Positions 1 through 8,753 of a stretch of DNA of 64,000 nucleotides are shown piece by piece. This DNA is from GCA-2709075 sp964492555 (lineage in GTDB: Bacteria > Pseudomonadota > Alphaproteobacteria > MPNO01 > UBA2964). The notes below the pieces were generated by a model. That model was not told the DNA's origin, did no database searches, and saw only the letters and a list, made by a program, of their open reading frames with translations. The stretch covers positions 79,987-143,986 of the forward strand of contig CAZBKQ010000003.1 in assembly GCA_964492555.1 (NCBI GenBank), read 5' to 3'. Position numbers and translations under genes: made by a program. The stretch's first letter is position 1. Each line of letters begins with the position of its first letter.

Positions 1-1
1 C

Positions 2-145
2 TGGATCACGCGGAAATTGCTGGAGGTCGCGGGTAATTCCTGCGACGGCAAGACGGTTTCGAGCCTTGAAGGCGGGTATGATCTGGACGCGCTGGGCGAC
101 AGCGTTGCGGCCCATGTTTCCGAATTAATGCGTGCCGGGCGATAA
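2..145 (+). CDS. C-terminal end of a histone deacetylase/acetoin utilisation family protein (partial)
   Basis: Only the last 47 codons lie in the window; the gene enters from the left edge. The tail contains SSLEGGYDLDALGDSVAAH, which matches the closing segment of class II histone-deacetylase-like (AcuC/AphA) amidohydrolases, where the Glu-Gly-Gly-Tyr motif borders the zinc site. Proteins of this family remove acetyl groups from lysine or polyamine substrates in the cytoplasm. A histone-deacetylase-like gene just before xseB is a common alphaproteobacterial order, which supports the call. A short GC hairpin (161-177) follows the stop codon but has no T run. Confidence 0.75.
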   Translation, partial: WITRKLLEVAGNSCDGKTVSSLEGGYDLDALGDSVAAHVSELMRAGR

Positions 146-239
146 CGGGCGTCGAATAGGGGCGGGTCGGGCCCGCCGCCTTGCCCTTCGCACTCTGTAT
201 ATCTAAACTTGATCTCTGCAAACATTAGTGAAGTCGGGC

Positions 240-506
240 ATGGCAAATCCCAAGGAAAATGCGGCGGAAGCGCCGCCTGAGGTCGATACGCTCACATTCG
301 AGGCGGCGTTGGCGGAGCTGGAGGAAATCGTCCGTCAGCTTGAGCAAGGCCGCAGCAGTCTCGATGAGGCGATTGCCGCCTATGAGCGCGGGGCACAGCT
401 GAAGAAACATTGTGAAAAGAAGCTCGAAGAGGCGCGCATGCGCGTTGAAAAAATCTCTATTGGGCCCGACGGCCCGCAAGGCACGGAGCCCGCGGATCTT
501 GAGTGA
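240..506 (+). CDS. xseB: Exodeoxyribonuclease VII small subunit
   Basis: This 88-residue protein is the small subunit of exonuclease VII, which joins several XseB copies to one XseA and degrades single-stranded DNA to oligonucleotides in the cytoplasm. The helical hairpin typical of XseB is visible: FEAALAELEEIVRQLEQG followed by SLDEAIAAYERGAQL. I prefer the ATG at 240 to a GTG at 228, which has no ribosome-binding site. The large subunit gene, xseA, is far away at 44749. The stop codon overlaps the TTG proposed for ispA, so the two are probably translationally coupled. Confidence 0.93.
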   Translation: MANPKENAAEAPPEVDTLTFEAALAELEEIVRQLEQGRSSLDEAIAAYERGAQLKKHCEKKLEEARMRVEKISIGPDGPQGTEPADLE

Positions 507-1404
507 GGCAAAGGCTATTGCCCCGCTGTCCGACGCCATGTCCCGGGGTGCGGAGGCTATTGAACAGTTTTTGGACAGTGTTCTCACGCCCCCTGAAGGA
601 CCGGAAGCGCGTTTGTTTAACTCCATGCGCTATTCCTCGCTTGGCGGCGGCAAGCGCATGCGACCGTTTCTGACGATGCAAAGTGCCCGCCTTTTCGGTG
701 TGCCGGACAGCAGGGCACTGCGCGCCGGAGCCGCCGTGGAGCTTGTCCATTGCTACTCATTGATTCATGACGATTTACCGGCCATGGACGATGACGATTT
801 TCGCCGTGGCAAGCCGTCCAACCATAAAGCTTATGACGATGCGACCGCGATTCTTGCTGGCGATGCGCTGTTGACCCTGGCGTTCGAGGTGCTAGCTCAC
901 AGTGATACGCACCCGGAAGGCGACGTGCGGAGCGAGCTTGTCTTGGGCCTCACGCGCGCCGCCGGCGCTAACGGCATGGTCGGCGGACAGATGATCGATC
1001 TTCTGGCAGAAGATATGGATGCGGATGTGTCTCTGATTTCCCGTATTCAGCGTTTGAAGACCGGGGCCCTCATTGCTTTCGCGTGTGAGGCCGGGGCGAT
1101 CCTGGGCAAGGCGAATGACGAACAAAAAGAGGCGTTGCGCCGTTATTCCAATGACGTCGGTCTCGCCTTTCAGATAAAAGATGATTTGCTTGACACGCTG
1201 GGTAAAGCAGAGGATATCGGCAAGGCGACACAAAAGGATGCGGATGCCGGAAAGGCGACATTCGTCGGACTGCTCGGCGTGGAAGAGGCGCAGCAGCGCG
1301 CCGAACTGCTTTGCCAGCAGGCGATTTCCCATCTTGAGATATTTGGTGATAACGCCGCGCATTTGCGCGGCATAGCAAGATTCGCCATCGACAGGCGGAC
1401 ATAA
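499..1404 (+). CDS. ispA: Polyprenyl (farnesyl/geranylgeranyl) diphosphate synthase
   Basis: This trans-prenyltransferase condenses IPP with allylic diphosphates to make farnesyl diphosphate for quinones and undecaprenyl carriers. Both aspartate-rich Mg-binding motifs are present, DDLPAMDDDD in the first half and KDDLLD in the second, with GGGKRMRPFL near the N terminus. The start is uncertain. A TTG at 499 overlaps the end of xseB and gives 301 residues with a normal N terminus, whereas an ATG at 538 gives 288 residues but has no ribosome-binding site. It lies between xseB and dxs, so early isoprenoid genes are clustered. Confidence 0.9.
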   Translation: MSEAKAIAPLSDAMSRGAEAIEQFLDSVLTPPEGPEARLFNSMRYSSLGGGKRMRPFLTMQSARLFGVPDSRALRAGAAVELVHCYSLIHDDLPAMDDDDFRRGKPSNHKAYDDATAILAGDALLTLAFEVLAHSDTHPEGDVRSELVLGLTRAAGANGMVGGQMIDLLAEDMDADVSLISRIQRLKTGALIAFACEAGAILGKANDEQKEALRRYSNDVGLAFQIKDDLLDTLGKAEDIGKATQKDADAGKATFVGLLGVEEAQQRAELLCQQAISHLEIFGDNAAHLRGIARFAIDRRT

Positions 1405-1414
1405 GGAGCGCGTT

Positions 1415-3337
1415 TTGGCCAACGGACCGGAAACACCGTTACTGGACAAGGTCAAGCTGCCGGCCGATCTTCGCGAGCTCGAAGAGGATCAGCTGCGGCA
1501 GTTGGCGGATGAACTGCGGACGGAGACCATCGACGCCGTCTCTTCGACAGGCGGCCATCTCGGCGCCGGGCTCGGTGTGGTCGAACTTACCGTTGCTTTG
1601 CATTACGTATTCAACACGCCCGATGACCGGATCGTCTGGGATGTCGGCCATCAGGCTTATCCCCACAAAATTCTGACCGGTCGGCGGGACCGGATCCGGA
1701 CATTGCGCCAGGGCGGTGGCTTGTCCGGTTTCACCAAGCGGTCGGAAAGCGAATACGACCCGTTTGGCGCGGCCCATGCCGCGACATCGATTTCCGCCGC
1801 GCTCGGCTTTGCGGTCGCCCGGGATTTTTCCGGCGGCGACAATAATTGCATCGCCGTGATCGGCGACGGGTCCATGACGGCGGGCATGGCCTATGAGGCG
1901 ATGAACAATGCCGGGTCGATGAAATCCCGATTGATCGTGATTCTGAACGATAATGACATGTCGATTGCGCCGCCGGTCGGCGCGATGAGCGCTTATCTGT
2001 CCCGGCTCGTTTCCTCACGGTCTTACCGGTCACTGCGTCACCTGATGCGCGACCTCGCCAAGAAATTCCCGCGTCCGCTGGAAACCGCCGCGACCCGGGC
2101 GGAAGAATATGCCCGCGGTATGGTGACCGGCGGCACCATGTTCGAGGAGCTTGGCTTTTACTATGTCGGGCCGATCGACGGACATAATCTGGATCATCTG
2201 TTGCCGGTCCTAAAGAATGTCCGCGACTCGGAAGAAGACGGCCCGGTCCTGATACATATCGTCACCAAGAAGGGTGGCGGGTATCCGCCGGCCGAAGCGG
2301 CTGAGGACAAGTATCACGGCGTCGGCAAGTTCGATGTAGTGACCGGCACGCTCGCCAAGGCGCCGCAGGGGCCGCCCGCCTATACCAAGGTTTTTGCCAA
2401 TGTGCTGATCAAGGAAGCGGAAAAGGACGAGAAGATCGTCGCGGTCAATGCGGCGATGCCCTCCGGCACCGGGCTCGATACGTTCGGCGCGGCCTTTCCG
2501 GAACGTACCTTCGATGTCGGCATCGCCGAACAGCACGCGGTGACTTTCTGCGCGGGGCTGGCGGCGGAGGGATACAAGCCGTTCGCGGCGATTTATTCGA
2601 CCTTCCTGCAACGCGCCTATGATTCTGTCGTGCATGACGTCGCGATCCAGGGTCTGCCGGTGCGTTTTTGTATGGACCGTGCGGGCATGGTCGGCGCGGA
2701 CGGGGTTACCCATCAGGGCGCCTATGACATCGCGTATCTCGGCTGTCTGCCGGGCATGGTGCTGATGGCGCCGTCAGATGAGGCGGAACTGGTGCACATG
2801 GTCGCCACCGCCGTCGATCTTGACGACCGGCCGAGCGGGCTGCGTTATCCGCGCGGCGGCGGTACCGGCGTGGAGCTGCCGGCCAAGGGCGAGATTCTGC
2901 CTATTGGCAAGGGCCGCATCGTAAAGGAAGGCACCAAGGTCGCGCTGCTGTCTTACGGGACGCGGCTTGCGGATTGCCTGAGCTCGGCGGAAGAACTCGG
3001 CGCGCGGGGCCTGTCGACCACGGTTGCCGATGCGCGCTTTGCAAAACCCATCGATGAGGAACTCGTGCGCCGTCTGGCGACGGATCATGAAGTGCTGATT
3101 ACCGTCGAGGAAGGGTCGATCGGCGGATTTGCGACGCAAGTGATGCAATTCCTGACGTTGACGGGACTGCTCGATAACGGGCTCAAGTTCCGGCCGATCT
3201 GTCAGCCGGATGTCTTTATCGATCACGAATCCCAGCAGAAGCAGAACGAGATCGCCGGACTGCATCCGGCAGGTATCGTCACAATGGCGCTGTCGGCGCT
3301 GGGGCAGGAAATAGCGGAGAGCACCGCGCGCGCCTGA
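1415..3337 (+). CDS. dxs: 1-deoxy-D-xylulose-5-phosphate synthase
   Basis: Dxs condenses pyruvate and glyceraldehyde 3-phosphate, using thiamine diphosphate, in the first step of the MEP isoprenoid pathway. The 640-residue length is normal. The TPP-binding signature GDGSMTAG...NDNDMS and the catalytic Glu of DVGIAEQHAV are present, as is the His of DVGHQAYPHK. It starts with TTG at 1415, preceded at 7 nt by AGGAG, so the unusual start is well supported. It is 10 nt downstream of ispA and almost certainly cotranscribed with it. Confidence 0.97.
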   Translation: MANGPETPLLDKVKLPADLRELEEDQLRQLADELRTETIDAVSSTGGHLGAGLGVVELTVALHYVFNTPDDRIVWDVGHQAYPHKILTGRRDRIRTLRQGGGLSGFTKRSESEYDPFGAAHAATSISAALGFAVARDFSGGDNNCIAVIGDGSMTAGMAYEAMNNAGSMKSRLIVILNDNDMSIAPPVGAMSAYLSRLVSSRSYRSLRHLMRDLAKKFPRPLETAATRAEEYARGMVTGGTMFEELGFYYVGPIDGHNLDHLLPVLKNVRDSEEDGPVLIHIVTKKGGGYPPAEAAEDKYHGVGKFDVVTGTLAKAPQGPPAYTKVFANVLIKEAEKDEKIVAVNAAMPSGTGLDTFGAAFPERTFDVGIAEQHAVTFCAGLAAEGYKPFAAIYSTFLQRAYDSVVHDVAIQGLPVRFCMDRAGMVGADGVTHQGAYDIAYLGCLPGMVLMAPSDEAELVHMVATAVDLDDRPSGLRYPRGGGTGVELPAKGEILPIGKGRIVKEGTKVALLSYGTRLADCLSSAEELGARGLSTTVADARFAKPIDEELVRRLATDHEVLITVEEGSIGGFATQVMQFLTLTGLLDNGLKFRPICQPDVFIDHESQQKQNEIAGLHPAGIVTMALSALGQEIAESTARA

Positions 3338-3357
3338 TCGCGCCCGGACCGGACATC

Positions 3358-4110
3358 ATGGCCGGTAAAACCCGACTGGATGCGTTACTTGTCGCCCGCG
3401 GGCTCGCGGAAAACCGCACGCGCGCCCAGGCGCTTATCATTTCGGGTGTTGTGTATTCGGGCGAAACACGGCTCGACAAGCCCGGCCATCAGATTGCCGA
3501 CGACACCGCTCTGGAGATGCGTGGCGCCAAGACCCCGTGGGTGTCCCGCGGTGGAGAGAAGCTCGCCCACGCGCTGGAGCATTTTTGTCTCTCCGTCGAC
3601 GGGCTGGATTGCCTGGATGTTGGATCATCGACCGGCGGGTTTACCGATGTGCTGCTGCAGAATGGCGCGGCGCATGTCACGGCGGTCGATGTCGGGCGCG
3701 GCCAGCTGGACTGGAAGCTGCGGAATGACTCCCGGGTCACGGTACAGGAGGGCACCAACGCGCGCTATCTGACGGCGGAACAGATCACCGCGCCGCCCGA
3801 TATGGTGGTCTGCGACGCGAGCTTTATCGGGCTGCGGACGGTATTACCCGCCGCGCTGTCCTTGGCCGCGCCGGAAGCCGTGCTGGTCGCCCTGATCAAA
3901 CCGCAATTCGAAGTCGGCAAAGGGCGGGTCGGAAAGGGCGGGGTGGTGCGCGATCCCGATTTGCATACAGAGGTCTGCGAGATTATCGAGGTTTGGCTTT
4001 CCAACGAGATGGGCTGGCGGGTCGAAGGGATCACCGAAAGTCCGATCAAGGGCCCCAAGGGCAATATCGAATTTCTGATTTGTGCGCGGCGCGAAGGCGA
4101 TGGCGGATAG
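3358..4110 (+). CDS. tlyA: TlyA family rRNA (cytidine-2'-O)-methyltransferase / hemolysin A homologue
   Basis: The protein has an N-terminal S4 RNA-binding domain (residues about 1-60, RLDALLVARGLAENRTRAQ) and a C-terminal FtsJ-like SAM-dependent methyltransferase domain with the binding loop DVGSSTGGFTDVLL. Family members methylate 16S and/or 23S rRNA on ribose. The length of 250 residues is typical. It lies 20 nt after dxs, an arrangement found in many alphaproteobacteria. The older name hemolysin A reflects a weak cytolytic phenotype; rRNA modification is the more likely role. Confidence 0.93.
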   Translation: MAGKTRLDALLVARGLAENRTRAQALIISGVVYSGETRLDKPGHQIADDTALEMRGAKTPWVSRGGEKLAHALEHFCLSVDGLDCLDVGSSTGGFTDVLLQNGAAHVTAVDVGRGQLDWKLRNDSRVTVQEGTNARYLTAEQITAPPDMVVCDASFIGLRTVLPAALSLAAPEAVLVALIKPQFEVGKGRVGKGGVVRDPDLHTEVCEIIEVWLSNEMGWRVEGITESPIKGPKGNIEFLICARREGDGG

Positions 4111-5392
4111 GCGAAAACAGCCCGGGCGGGCGGTGGAGCTGACGGTCGAAGCGCTTGGCGCGCGGGGAGACGGCATTGCGAAAATAGAGGGTGATTCCGT
4201 GTTCATTCCCCATACCGCCCCGGGAGACCGGGTTCGGGTGTCGCTTGCCCCGAAGAACCGGGTGTCCTCAATCGAAAGGCTGGCTGACGGGCCGGCCCGG
4301 GTTGACCCGCCCTGTCCGCATTTTGAAATTTGTGGCGGTTGTTCGGTCCAGCATATCGCCGAGGCCGCCTACGTTTCCTGGAAGGAAAACATCCTGCGCG
4401 AGGCGTTGCTCCGCCGGCAGATTGATCCTGCGCCGATCCGGCCGATGGCGCGCGGCGCGCCCGGTCGCCGCCGGCGCGCGCGGCTGCATTTTATCGCCAC
4501 CGCCACCGGCGTCGTGTTGGGTTTCCGGGAGGGACGAAGCCACCGGATCGTTGCGATCGACTCCTGCGCGCTCCTGACCGGCAGGTTGACCGGTTTTCTG
4601 GAGGCTTTGCGTGGGGCGTTGCGCTCTTGTCTGAAGGCGGGCGCGCGGGGCGAAGCCACCCTGACCGATACGGAAACCGGGATTGATCTCACATTGGCGC
4701 TCAAGGACGAACCTGACTTGCGTCTGCGGGAGGCGCTGTCTGAAATCGCACAGACCCATGATCTTGCCCGTATTTCCTGGAAACCCTTATCTCGGACCGG
4801 CGGCGAGGAGGCGGGGCCGGTCATCGCGCGCAGGGCGCCTACCATGCGCATCGGCGATATCACGGTGGCGCTGCCGCCGGATGGCTTCGTACAGCCGACA
4901 GCGGCTGGCGAAGCCGCGCTGCGGGACGTGGTTATGACCGCGGCCTCAGGGGCGGGCAGGGTCCTCGACCTTTATTCGGGCTGTGGAGCCTTCGGTTTAC
5001 CGGTCGCGGAGACAGGCGCTTTGGTCCATGCCGTTGAGCGCGATCCGGCGCAGATCGGGGCGCTGAACCATGCGGCGCGGCAAGCCGGGTTCGGCGAGCG
5101 CGTGACAGGAGAAGCACGCGACCTCGACCGGCGGCCGTTATTGCCGCATGAGCTTGCGGCGTTTGACGCCGTTATTCTCGATCCGCCGCGTGCCGGAGCG
5201 GAGAAACAGGTGGAACAGCTTGTCCTGTCTGAAATCCCGTTGATCGCCTATGTCTCCTGCAACCCGGTGAGCTTTGCGCGCGACGCGCAGATGCTGATCG
5301 GGGTGGGTTATGCAATAGAGACCATTCTGCCTGTCGACCAGTTTCTCTGGTCGCCGCATCTGGAGCTTGCCGGCGTTTTCAGAAAAGGCTGA
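4100..5392 (+). CDS. TrmA/RlmD-family RNA (uracil-C5)-methyltransferase
   Basis: This 430-residue enzyme methylates uridine at C5 in rRNA or tRNA. It shows an N-terminal TRAM-like beta domain, the Cys cluster CPHFEICGGCSVQH expected for the RlmD-type 4Fe-4S site, the SAM motif DLYSGCGAFGLPVAE, and the catalytic region ILDPPRAG followed by YVSCNPVSFARD, whose Cys is the nucleophile. It overlaps tlyA by 11 nt; the ATG at 4100 is chosen over a GTG at 4082 because GAAGG precedes it. The RlmD position (23S U1939) is the likeliest substrate, but the sequence alone does not fix it. Confidence 0.88.
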   Translation: MADRRKQPGRAVELTVEALGARGDGIAKIEGDSVFIPHTAPGDRVRVSLAPKNRVSSIERLADGPARVDPPCPHFEICGGCSVQHIAEAAYVSWKENILREALLRRQIDPAPIRPMARGAPGRRRRARLHFIATATGVVLGFREGRSHRIVAIDSCALLTGRLTGFLEALRGALRSCLKAGARGEATLTDTETGIDLTLALKDEPDLRLREALSEIAQTHDLARISWKPLSRTGGEEAGPVIARRAPTMRIGDITVALPPDGFVQPTAAGEAALRDVVMTAASGAGRVLDLYSGCGAFGLPVAETGALVHAVERDPAQIGALNHAARQAGFGERVTGEARDLDRRPLLPHELAAFDAVILDPPRAGAEKQVEQLVLSEIPLIAYVSCNPVSFARDAQMLIGVGYAIETILPVDQFLWSPHLELAGVFRKG

Positions 5393-5395
5393 GCG

Positions 5396-6466
5396 TTATC
5401 CGCACTGACCGCGATGACGCAGCATGTGATCGGCCAGCACGCAGGCCATCATCGCTTCGCCGACCGGCACGCCACGGATGCCGACGCAGGGGTCGTGGCG
5501 TCCCTTGGTCGCGACCGTCGTATTGCGTCCCTTGGCGGTTACCGTCTTGCGAGGGGTGAGGATGGAACTGGTCGGTTTGACCGCGAAACGGACCACGACA
5601 TCCTGTCCGGTGGAAATGCCGCCTAGAACGCCGCCGGCCTTGTTGGACTGGAATTCAACCTTGCCGTTTTCCATACGCATCTCATCGGCGTTCTCTTCAC
5701 CCGACAGGGCCGCCGCGCCGAAACCCGCGCCGATTTCCACGCCCTTGACCGCGTTTATCCCCATCATCGCGGCGGCGAGATCGACATCCAGCTTGCCATA
5801 GATGGGCGCGCCCAGACCGGCCGGCACGCCGGATGCGCGGATTTCGATTACCGCGCCGACGGAGGAACCCGCCTTGCGCACGTCGTCCAGATACTCCGCC
5901 CAATGCGCCGCGGCTTTCGCATCCGGGCACCAGAACGGATTTTTCTCGATCTGGTTCCAGCGCCAGTTGTCGGGATTGATCTTCTCCGTTCCCATCTGGA
6001 TCATCGCGCCGCGGATTTTGACACCCTTGCCGAGGATCTTGCGGGCGACGCCGCCGGCGGCGACCCGCATCGCCGTTTCCCGCGCGGACGGCCTTCCGCC
6101 GCCGCGATAATCGCGGAAACCGTATTTCTTCCAGTATGTGTAATCCGCGTGGCCAGGACGAAACTTGTCCTTGATTTCGGAATAATCCCTGGACCGCGCG
6201 TCCTGATTTTCTATCAGCAGCCCGATGGATGTGCCCGTGGTTTTGCCCTCAAACACGCCGGACAAAATCTTTACCTGATCCGGCTCGCGGCGCTGCGTGA
6301 CGAAGCGCGATGTCCCCGGCTTGCGCCGGTCGAGCCACACCTGCAAATCTTCTTCATTCAGGGGAATGCCGGGCGGGGTTCCGTCCACCACGCATCCGAT
6401 GGCGGGACCATGGCTTTCACCCCAGGTCGTGACCCTGAAAAGAGTGCCGAAACTGTTATCCGACAT
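5396..6466 (-). CDS. aroC: Chorismate synthase
   Basis: AroC converts 5-enolpyruvylshikimate 3-phosphate to chorismate using reduced FMN, the last shared step of aromatic synthesis. The family signature FRVTTWGESHGPAIG is at the N terminus, and the flavin-binding RGGGRPSARETAMRVAAG segment lies near residue 130. The 356-residue length is standard. It follows fabI by 8 nt on the same strand, so the two are probably one transcript. It is convergent with the upstream RNA methyltransferase with only 3 nt between the stops. Confidence 0.97.
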   Translation of the reverse strand: MSDNSFGTLFRVTTWGESHGPAIGCVVDGTPPGIPLNEEDLQVWLDRRKPGTSRFVTQRREPDQVKILSGVFEGKTTGTSIGLLIENQDARSRDYSEIKDKFRPGHADYTYWKKYGFRDYRGGGRPSARETAMRVAAGGVARKILGKGVKIRGAMIQMGTEKINPDNWRWNQIEKNPFWCPDAKAAAHWAEYLDDVRKAGSSVGAVIEIRASGVPAGLGAPIYGKLDVDLAAAMMGINAVKGVEIGAGFGAAALSGEENADEMRMENGKVEFQSNKAGGVLGGISTGQDVVVRFAVKPTSSILTPRKTVTAKGRNTTVATKGRHDPCVGIRGVPVGEAMMACVLADHMLRHRGQCG

Positions 6467-6474
6467 CGGTCTTG

Positions 6475-7296
6475 CTAGTTCTTGACGACGGCGTCGATAT
6501 CGGGTGCATCCACGGCCTTCATGCCGATCACGTTATAGCCGCAATCGACGTGATGCACCTCGCCGCTGACGCCCGCGGACAGGTCAGACAAGAGATAAAG
6601 ACCGGCGCCGCCGACATCGCCGATGGTGACGTTGCGGCGGAGCGGCGCGTTAAGTTCATTCCATTTCAGGATATAGCGGAAATCGCCGATCCCGGAGGCC
6701 GCCAGGGTACGGATGGGGCCCGCCGATATCGCGTTGACCCGGACATTCTGCGCGCCGAGATCAACCGCCAGGTACCGCACGCTGCATTCCAGCGCCGCCT
6801 TGGCGACACCCATCACGTTGTAATGGGGTACGACCCTTTCCGAGCCGGCATAGGTGAGGGTGAGGATCGATCCACCATCCTGCATCAACGGCGCGGCGGC
6901 GCGGCAGACGGCCGTGAAGGAATAGCAGGAGACGGACATCGTCATGGCGAAATTTTCCGCCGACGTATCCAGATAACGCCCGGTGAGCTCGTTCTTGTCG
7001 GAAAAGGCGATGGCGTGGACCAGAAAATCCAGACCGCCCCATTTTTCCTTCACCTCATCCATGGTCCGCGCGACACTGGCCTCGTCACTGACATCGCATT
7101 CGACAAGAAGATCGCATTCCAATTGTTCGGCAAGCGGGCGGACCCGTTTTTCCAGAACCTCGTTCTGATAGGTCAGGCCGATTTGCGCGCCCTGGTCGGC
7201 AAGCGCCCTGGTGATTCCCCAGGCAATCGACCGGTCATTCGCGACCCCCATCACAAGGCCCTTCTTGCCGGCCATAAGCGGCGCGGATTCGGTCAT
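6475..7296 (-). CDS. fabI: Enoyl-[acyl-carrier-protein] reductase (NADH)
   Basis: FabI catalyses the final reduction of each fatty acid elongation cycle. The protein is an SDR with the FabI-type N terminus GLVMGVANDRSIAWGI and the catalytic Tyr-x6-Lys in HYNVMGVAKAALE, which separates FabI from ordinary SDRs with Tyr-x3-Lys. The start is the ATG at 7296 (273 residues), because upstream in-frame sequence is arginine/proline-rich and not conserved-looking. It leads the fabI-aroC pair. It is a known target class for triclosan-type inhibitors. Confidence 0.95.
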   Translation of the reverse strand: MTESAPLMAGKKGLVMGVANDRSIAWGITRALADQGAQIGLTYQNEVLEKRVRPLAEQLECDLLVECDVSDEASVARTMDEVKEKWGGLDFLVHAIAFSDKNELTGRYLDTSAENFAMTMSVSCYSFTAVCRAAAPLMQDGGSILTLTYAGSERVVPHYNVMGVAKAALECSVRYLAVDLGAQNVRVNAISAGPIRTLAASGIGDFRYILKWNELNAPLRRNVTIGDVGGAGLYLLSDLSAGVSGEVHHVDCGYNVIGMKAVDAPDIDAVVKN

Positions 7297-7408
7297 TTCT
7301 GCTCTGGCTCCCGGTGGTGAATAGGGGACGCAGTCTACACTAAAGGGGGTGAGGGGCAAAGAAGCGCCACCCCGGCGTGGTCGCGCCATACCGGGGCGGC
7401 GATGTTAT

Positions 7409-7897
7409 TCAACTGACGATCCGCCAGGTGCCGTCTTCGCGGCGGCAGGCGGTGCCTGTCGCGGTTTCGGTGCGGCCATCAACCGTGATGGTCTGCTCAT
7501 ATTCGCGGCAATCCCGGCCGTCGCGCGCCGAAGTATGGGTGGTGCGGGTCGGCGTAACGGTGCCTGAATGCCCCGAATCGGGATTCGACCAGGTCGAGGT
7601 CTCGCCGGTGCGGTTATTCTCAAGGGCCTTGTTCGCGGTCTGCGCCGCGTAGGTGCGGTCGGCCTTGTCCAGTGATTTTCCGATCTCACTGCCGATCAGC
7701 AGCCCGGCGATGGCGCCGACCGCAGTCGCCGCGAGCTTGCCGTCACCGCCTCCGAATTTCGACCCGAGGAGACCGCCCAAGGCGCCGCCGATCACGCCAC
7801 CCAGTTGCTGTTTCTGGCCCTGGTTGCTGCCTTCACAGGAAATTAGACCGAGGGAAAGGACGGCGACCGCCGCCAAGGAAGTGATTTTCTTCAACAT
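7409..7897 (-). CDS. Glycine-zipper outer membrane lipoprotein (17 kDa surface antigen-like)
   Basis: This 162-residue protein starts with a lipoprotein signal peptide (MLKKITSLAAVAVLSLGLISC) whose lipobox Cys is followed by EGSNQ, so outer-membrane sorting is likely. Residues about 35-80 form two glycine-zipper segments (GGVIGGALGGLLG and AATAVGAIAGLLIGSEIG). The C terminus, CREYEQTITVDGRTETATGTAC, matches the tail of the Rickettsia 17-kDa antigen/RT0821 type. The role is probably envelope structure; it is not a known enzyme. The start at 7897 is chosen at the signal peptide. The gene is divergent from pdxH across a region with two inverted repeats. Confidence 0.82.
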   Translation of the reverse strand: MLKKITSLAAVAVLSLGLISCEGSNQGQKQQLGGVIGGALGGLLGSKFGGGDGKLAATAVGAIAGLLIGSEIGKSLDKADRTYAAQTANKALENNRTGETSTWSNPDSGHSGTVTPTRTTHTSARDGRDCREYEQTITVDGRTETATGTACRREDGTWRIVS

Positions 7898-7929
7898 CTG
7901 CAAACCCCAAAAATTCAATATCTCAATGA

Positions 7930-7950
7930 TATGTCCTATAGACGGACATA
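7930..7950. promoter_or_regulatory. Inverted repeat TATGTCC-N7-GGACATA in the lipoprotein/pdxH divergent region
   Basis: A perfect 7-bp dyad lies 33 nt upstream of the lipoprotein start. It could be an operator or part of the lipoprotein mRNA leader. It is immediately followed by a second, stronger dyad (7957-7980). No matching regulator gene is visible in the window. Confidence 0.4.
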
Positions 7951-7956
7951 CACGAA

Positions 7957-7980
7957 TAACGGCGGCATATTCCGCCGTTA
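7957..7980. promoter_or_regulatory. Inverted repeat TAACGGCGG-N6-CCGCCGTTA
   Basis: A perfect 9-bp dyad with a 6-nt loop sits in the 178-nt region between the lipoprotein gene and pdxH. It has no adjacent T run on either strand, so it is not a normal intrinsic terminator. An operator or a structured 5' leader is more likely. Confidence 0.45.
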
Positions 7981-8075
7981 CCAAAAGATGGGAATTATGA
8001 TACCGCTTGTTCAAGTAAATTGTGTATTCCCGGAAAAAACCCTGTAAATAATTAATATTATGAGGAAAAAACAGG

Positions 8076-8663
8076 ATGTCGGCTGACGTTTCCAACCCTT
8101 TTGCGATTTTTGAGGAATGGTTCGCAGCGGCGAAGAAAGCCGAGGCGGACCTGCCCGAAGCCATGTCGGTTGCGACCGCGTCAAAGGACGGCAAGGTAAC
8201 GTCCCGCATGGTTCTTCTGAAATCCTTTGACGCTTCGGGCTTTGTCTTTTTCACCAATACCGGTAGCCGCAAGGCCGCCGATATTGCTGAAAATTCCCAG
8301 GTTGCGTTGTTATTTCACTGGAAATCCCAGTCGCGTCAGGTTCGAATCACCGGTGCCGCCCAATTTGTCGATGATGCCGAGGCCGATGCCTATTTTGCGA
8401 CCCGTCCGCGCGGCGCGCAGATCGGCGCCTGGGCCTCCAGGCAATCCGGGGCCATGGAAGGCCGTTTTTCGCTGGAAAAGGAAGTCGCGAAATTCACCGC
8501 CAAATTCGGCGCCGGCAAAATTCCGCGACCGCCATTCTGGACCGGCTACCGGATTGTCCCCGATGGTTTTGAATTCTGGGAAGAGGGCCGTTTCCGACTG
8601 CATCGCCGCCGGTCATTTACGCCTACCTCTGACGGCTGGTCGACAGAGTGGCTTTATCCGTGA
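8076..8663 (+). CDS. pdxH: Pyridoxamine/pyridoxine 5'-phosphate oxidase
   Basis: PdxH oxidises pyridoxine or pyridoxamine 5'-phosphate to pyridoxal 5'-phosphate with FMN. The protein has the split-barrel FMN fold, with SRMVLLKSFDASGFVFFTN for flavin binding and the substrate/FMN C terminus FWEEGRFRLHRR...WLYP. Its 195 residues are typical. GAGGAA precedes the ATG. The leader (about 8000-8075) is strikingly AT-rich compared with its surroundings, so a promoter probably lies there, but I cannot place -35/-10 boxes with confidence. Confidence 0.96.
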   Translation: MSADVSNPFAIFEEWFAAAKKAEADLPEAMSVATASKDGKVTSRMVLLKSFDASGFVFFTNTGSRKAADIAENSQVALLFHWKSQSRQVRITGAAQFVDDAEADAYFATRPRGAQIGAWASRQSGAMEGRFSLEKEVAKFTAKFGAGKIPRPPFWTGYRIVPDGFEFWEEGRFRLHRRRSFTPTSDGWSTEWLYP

Positions 8664-8753
8664 AAGATCGCCCTGGATTTTGCAGCTTGAAAATTCCTTC
8701 CAGAACACGGAAGGTTCAGAAATATAGCAACAGAACATAAGCGGGGATCCAAA

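Noticed and set aside
161..177. GC hairpin GGCGGG-TCGGG-CCCGCC after the first partial gene as a terminator
   Set aside because: Stem is only 6 bp and no T run follows; the downstream xseB group may be co-transcribed.
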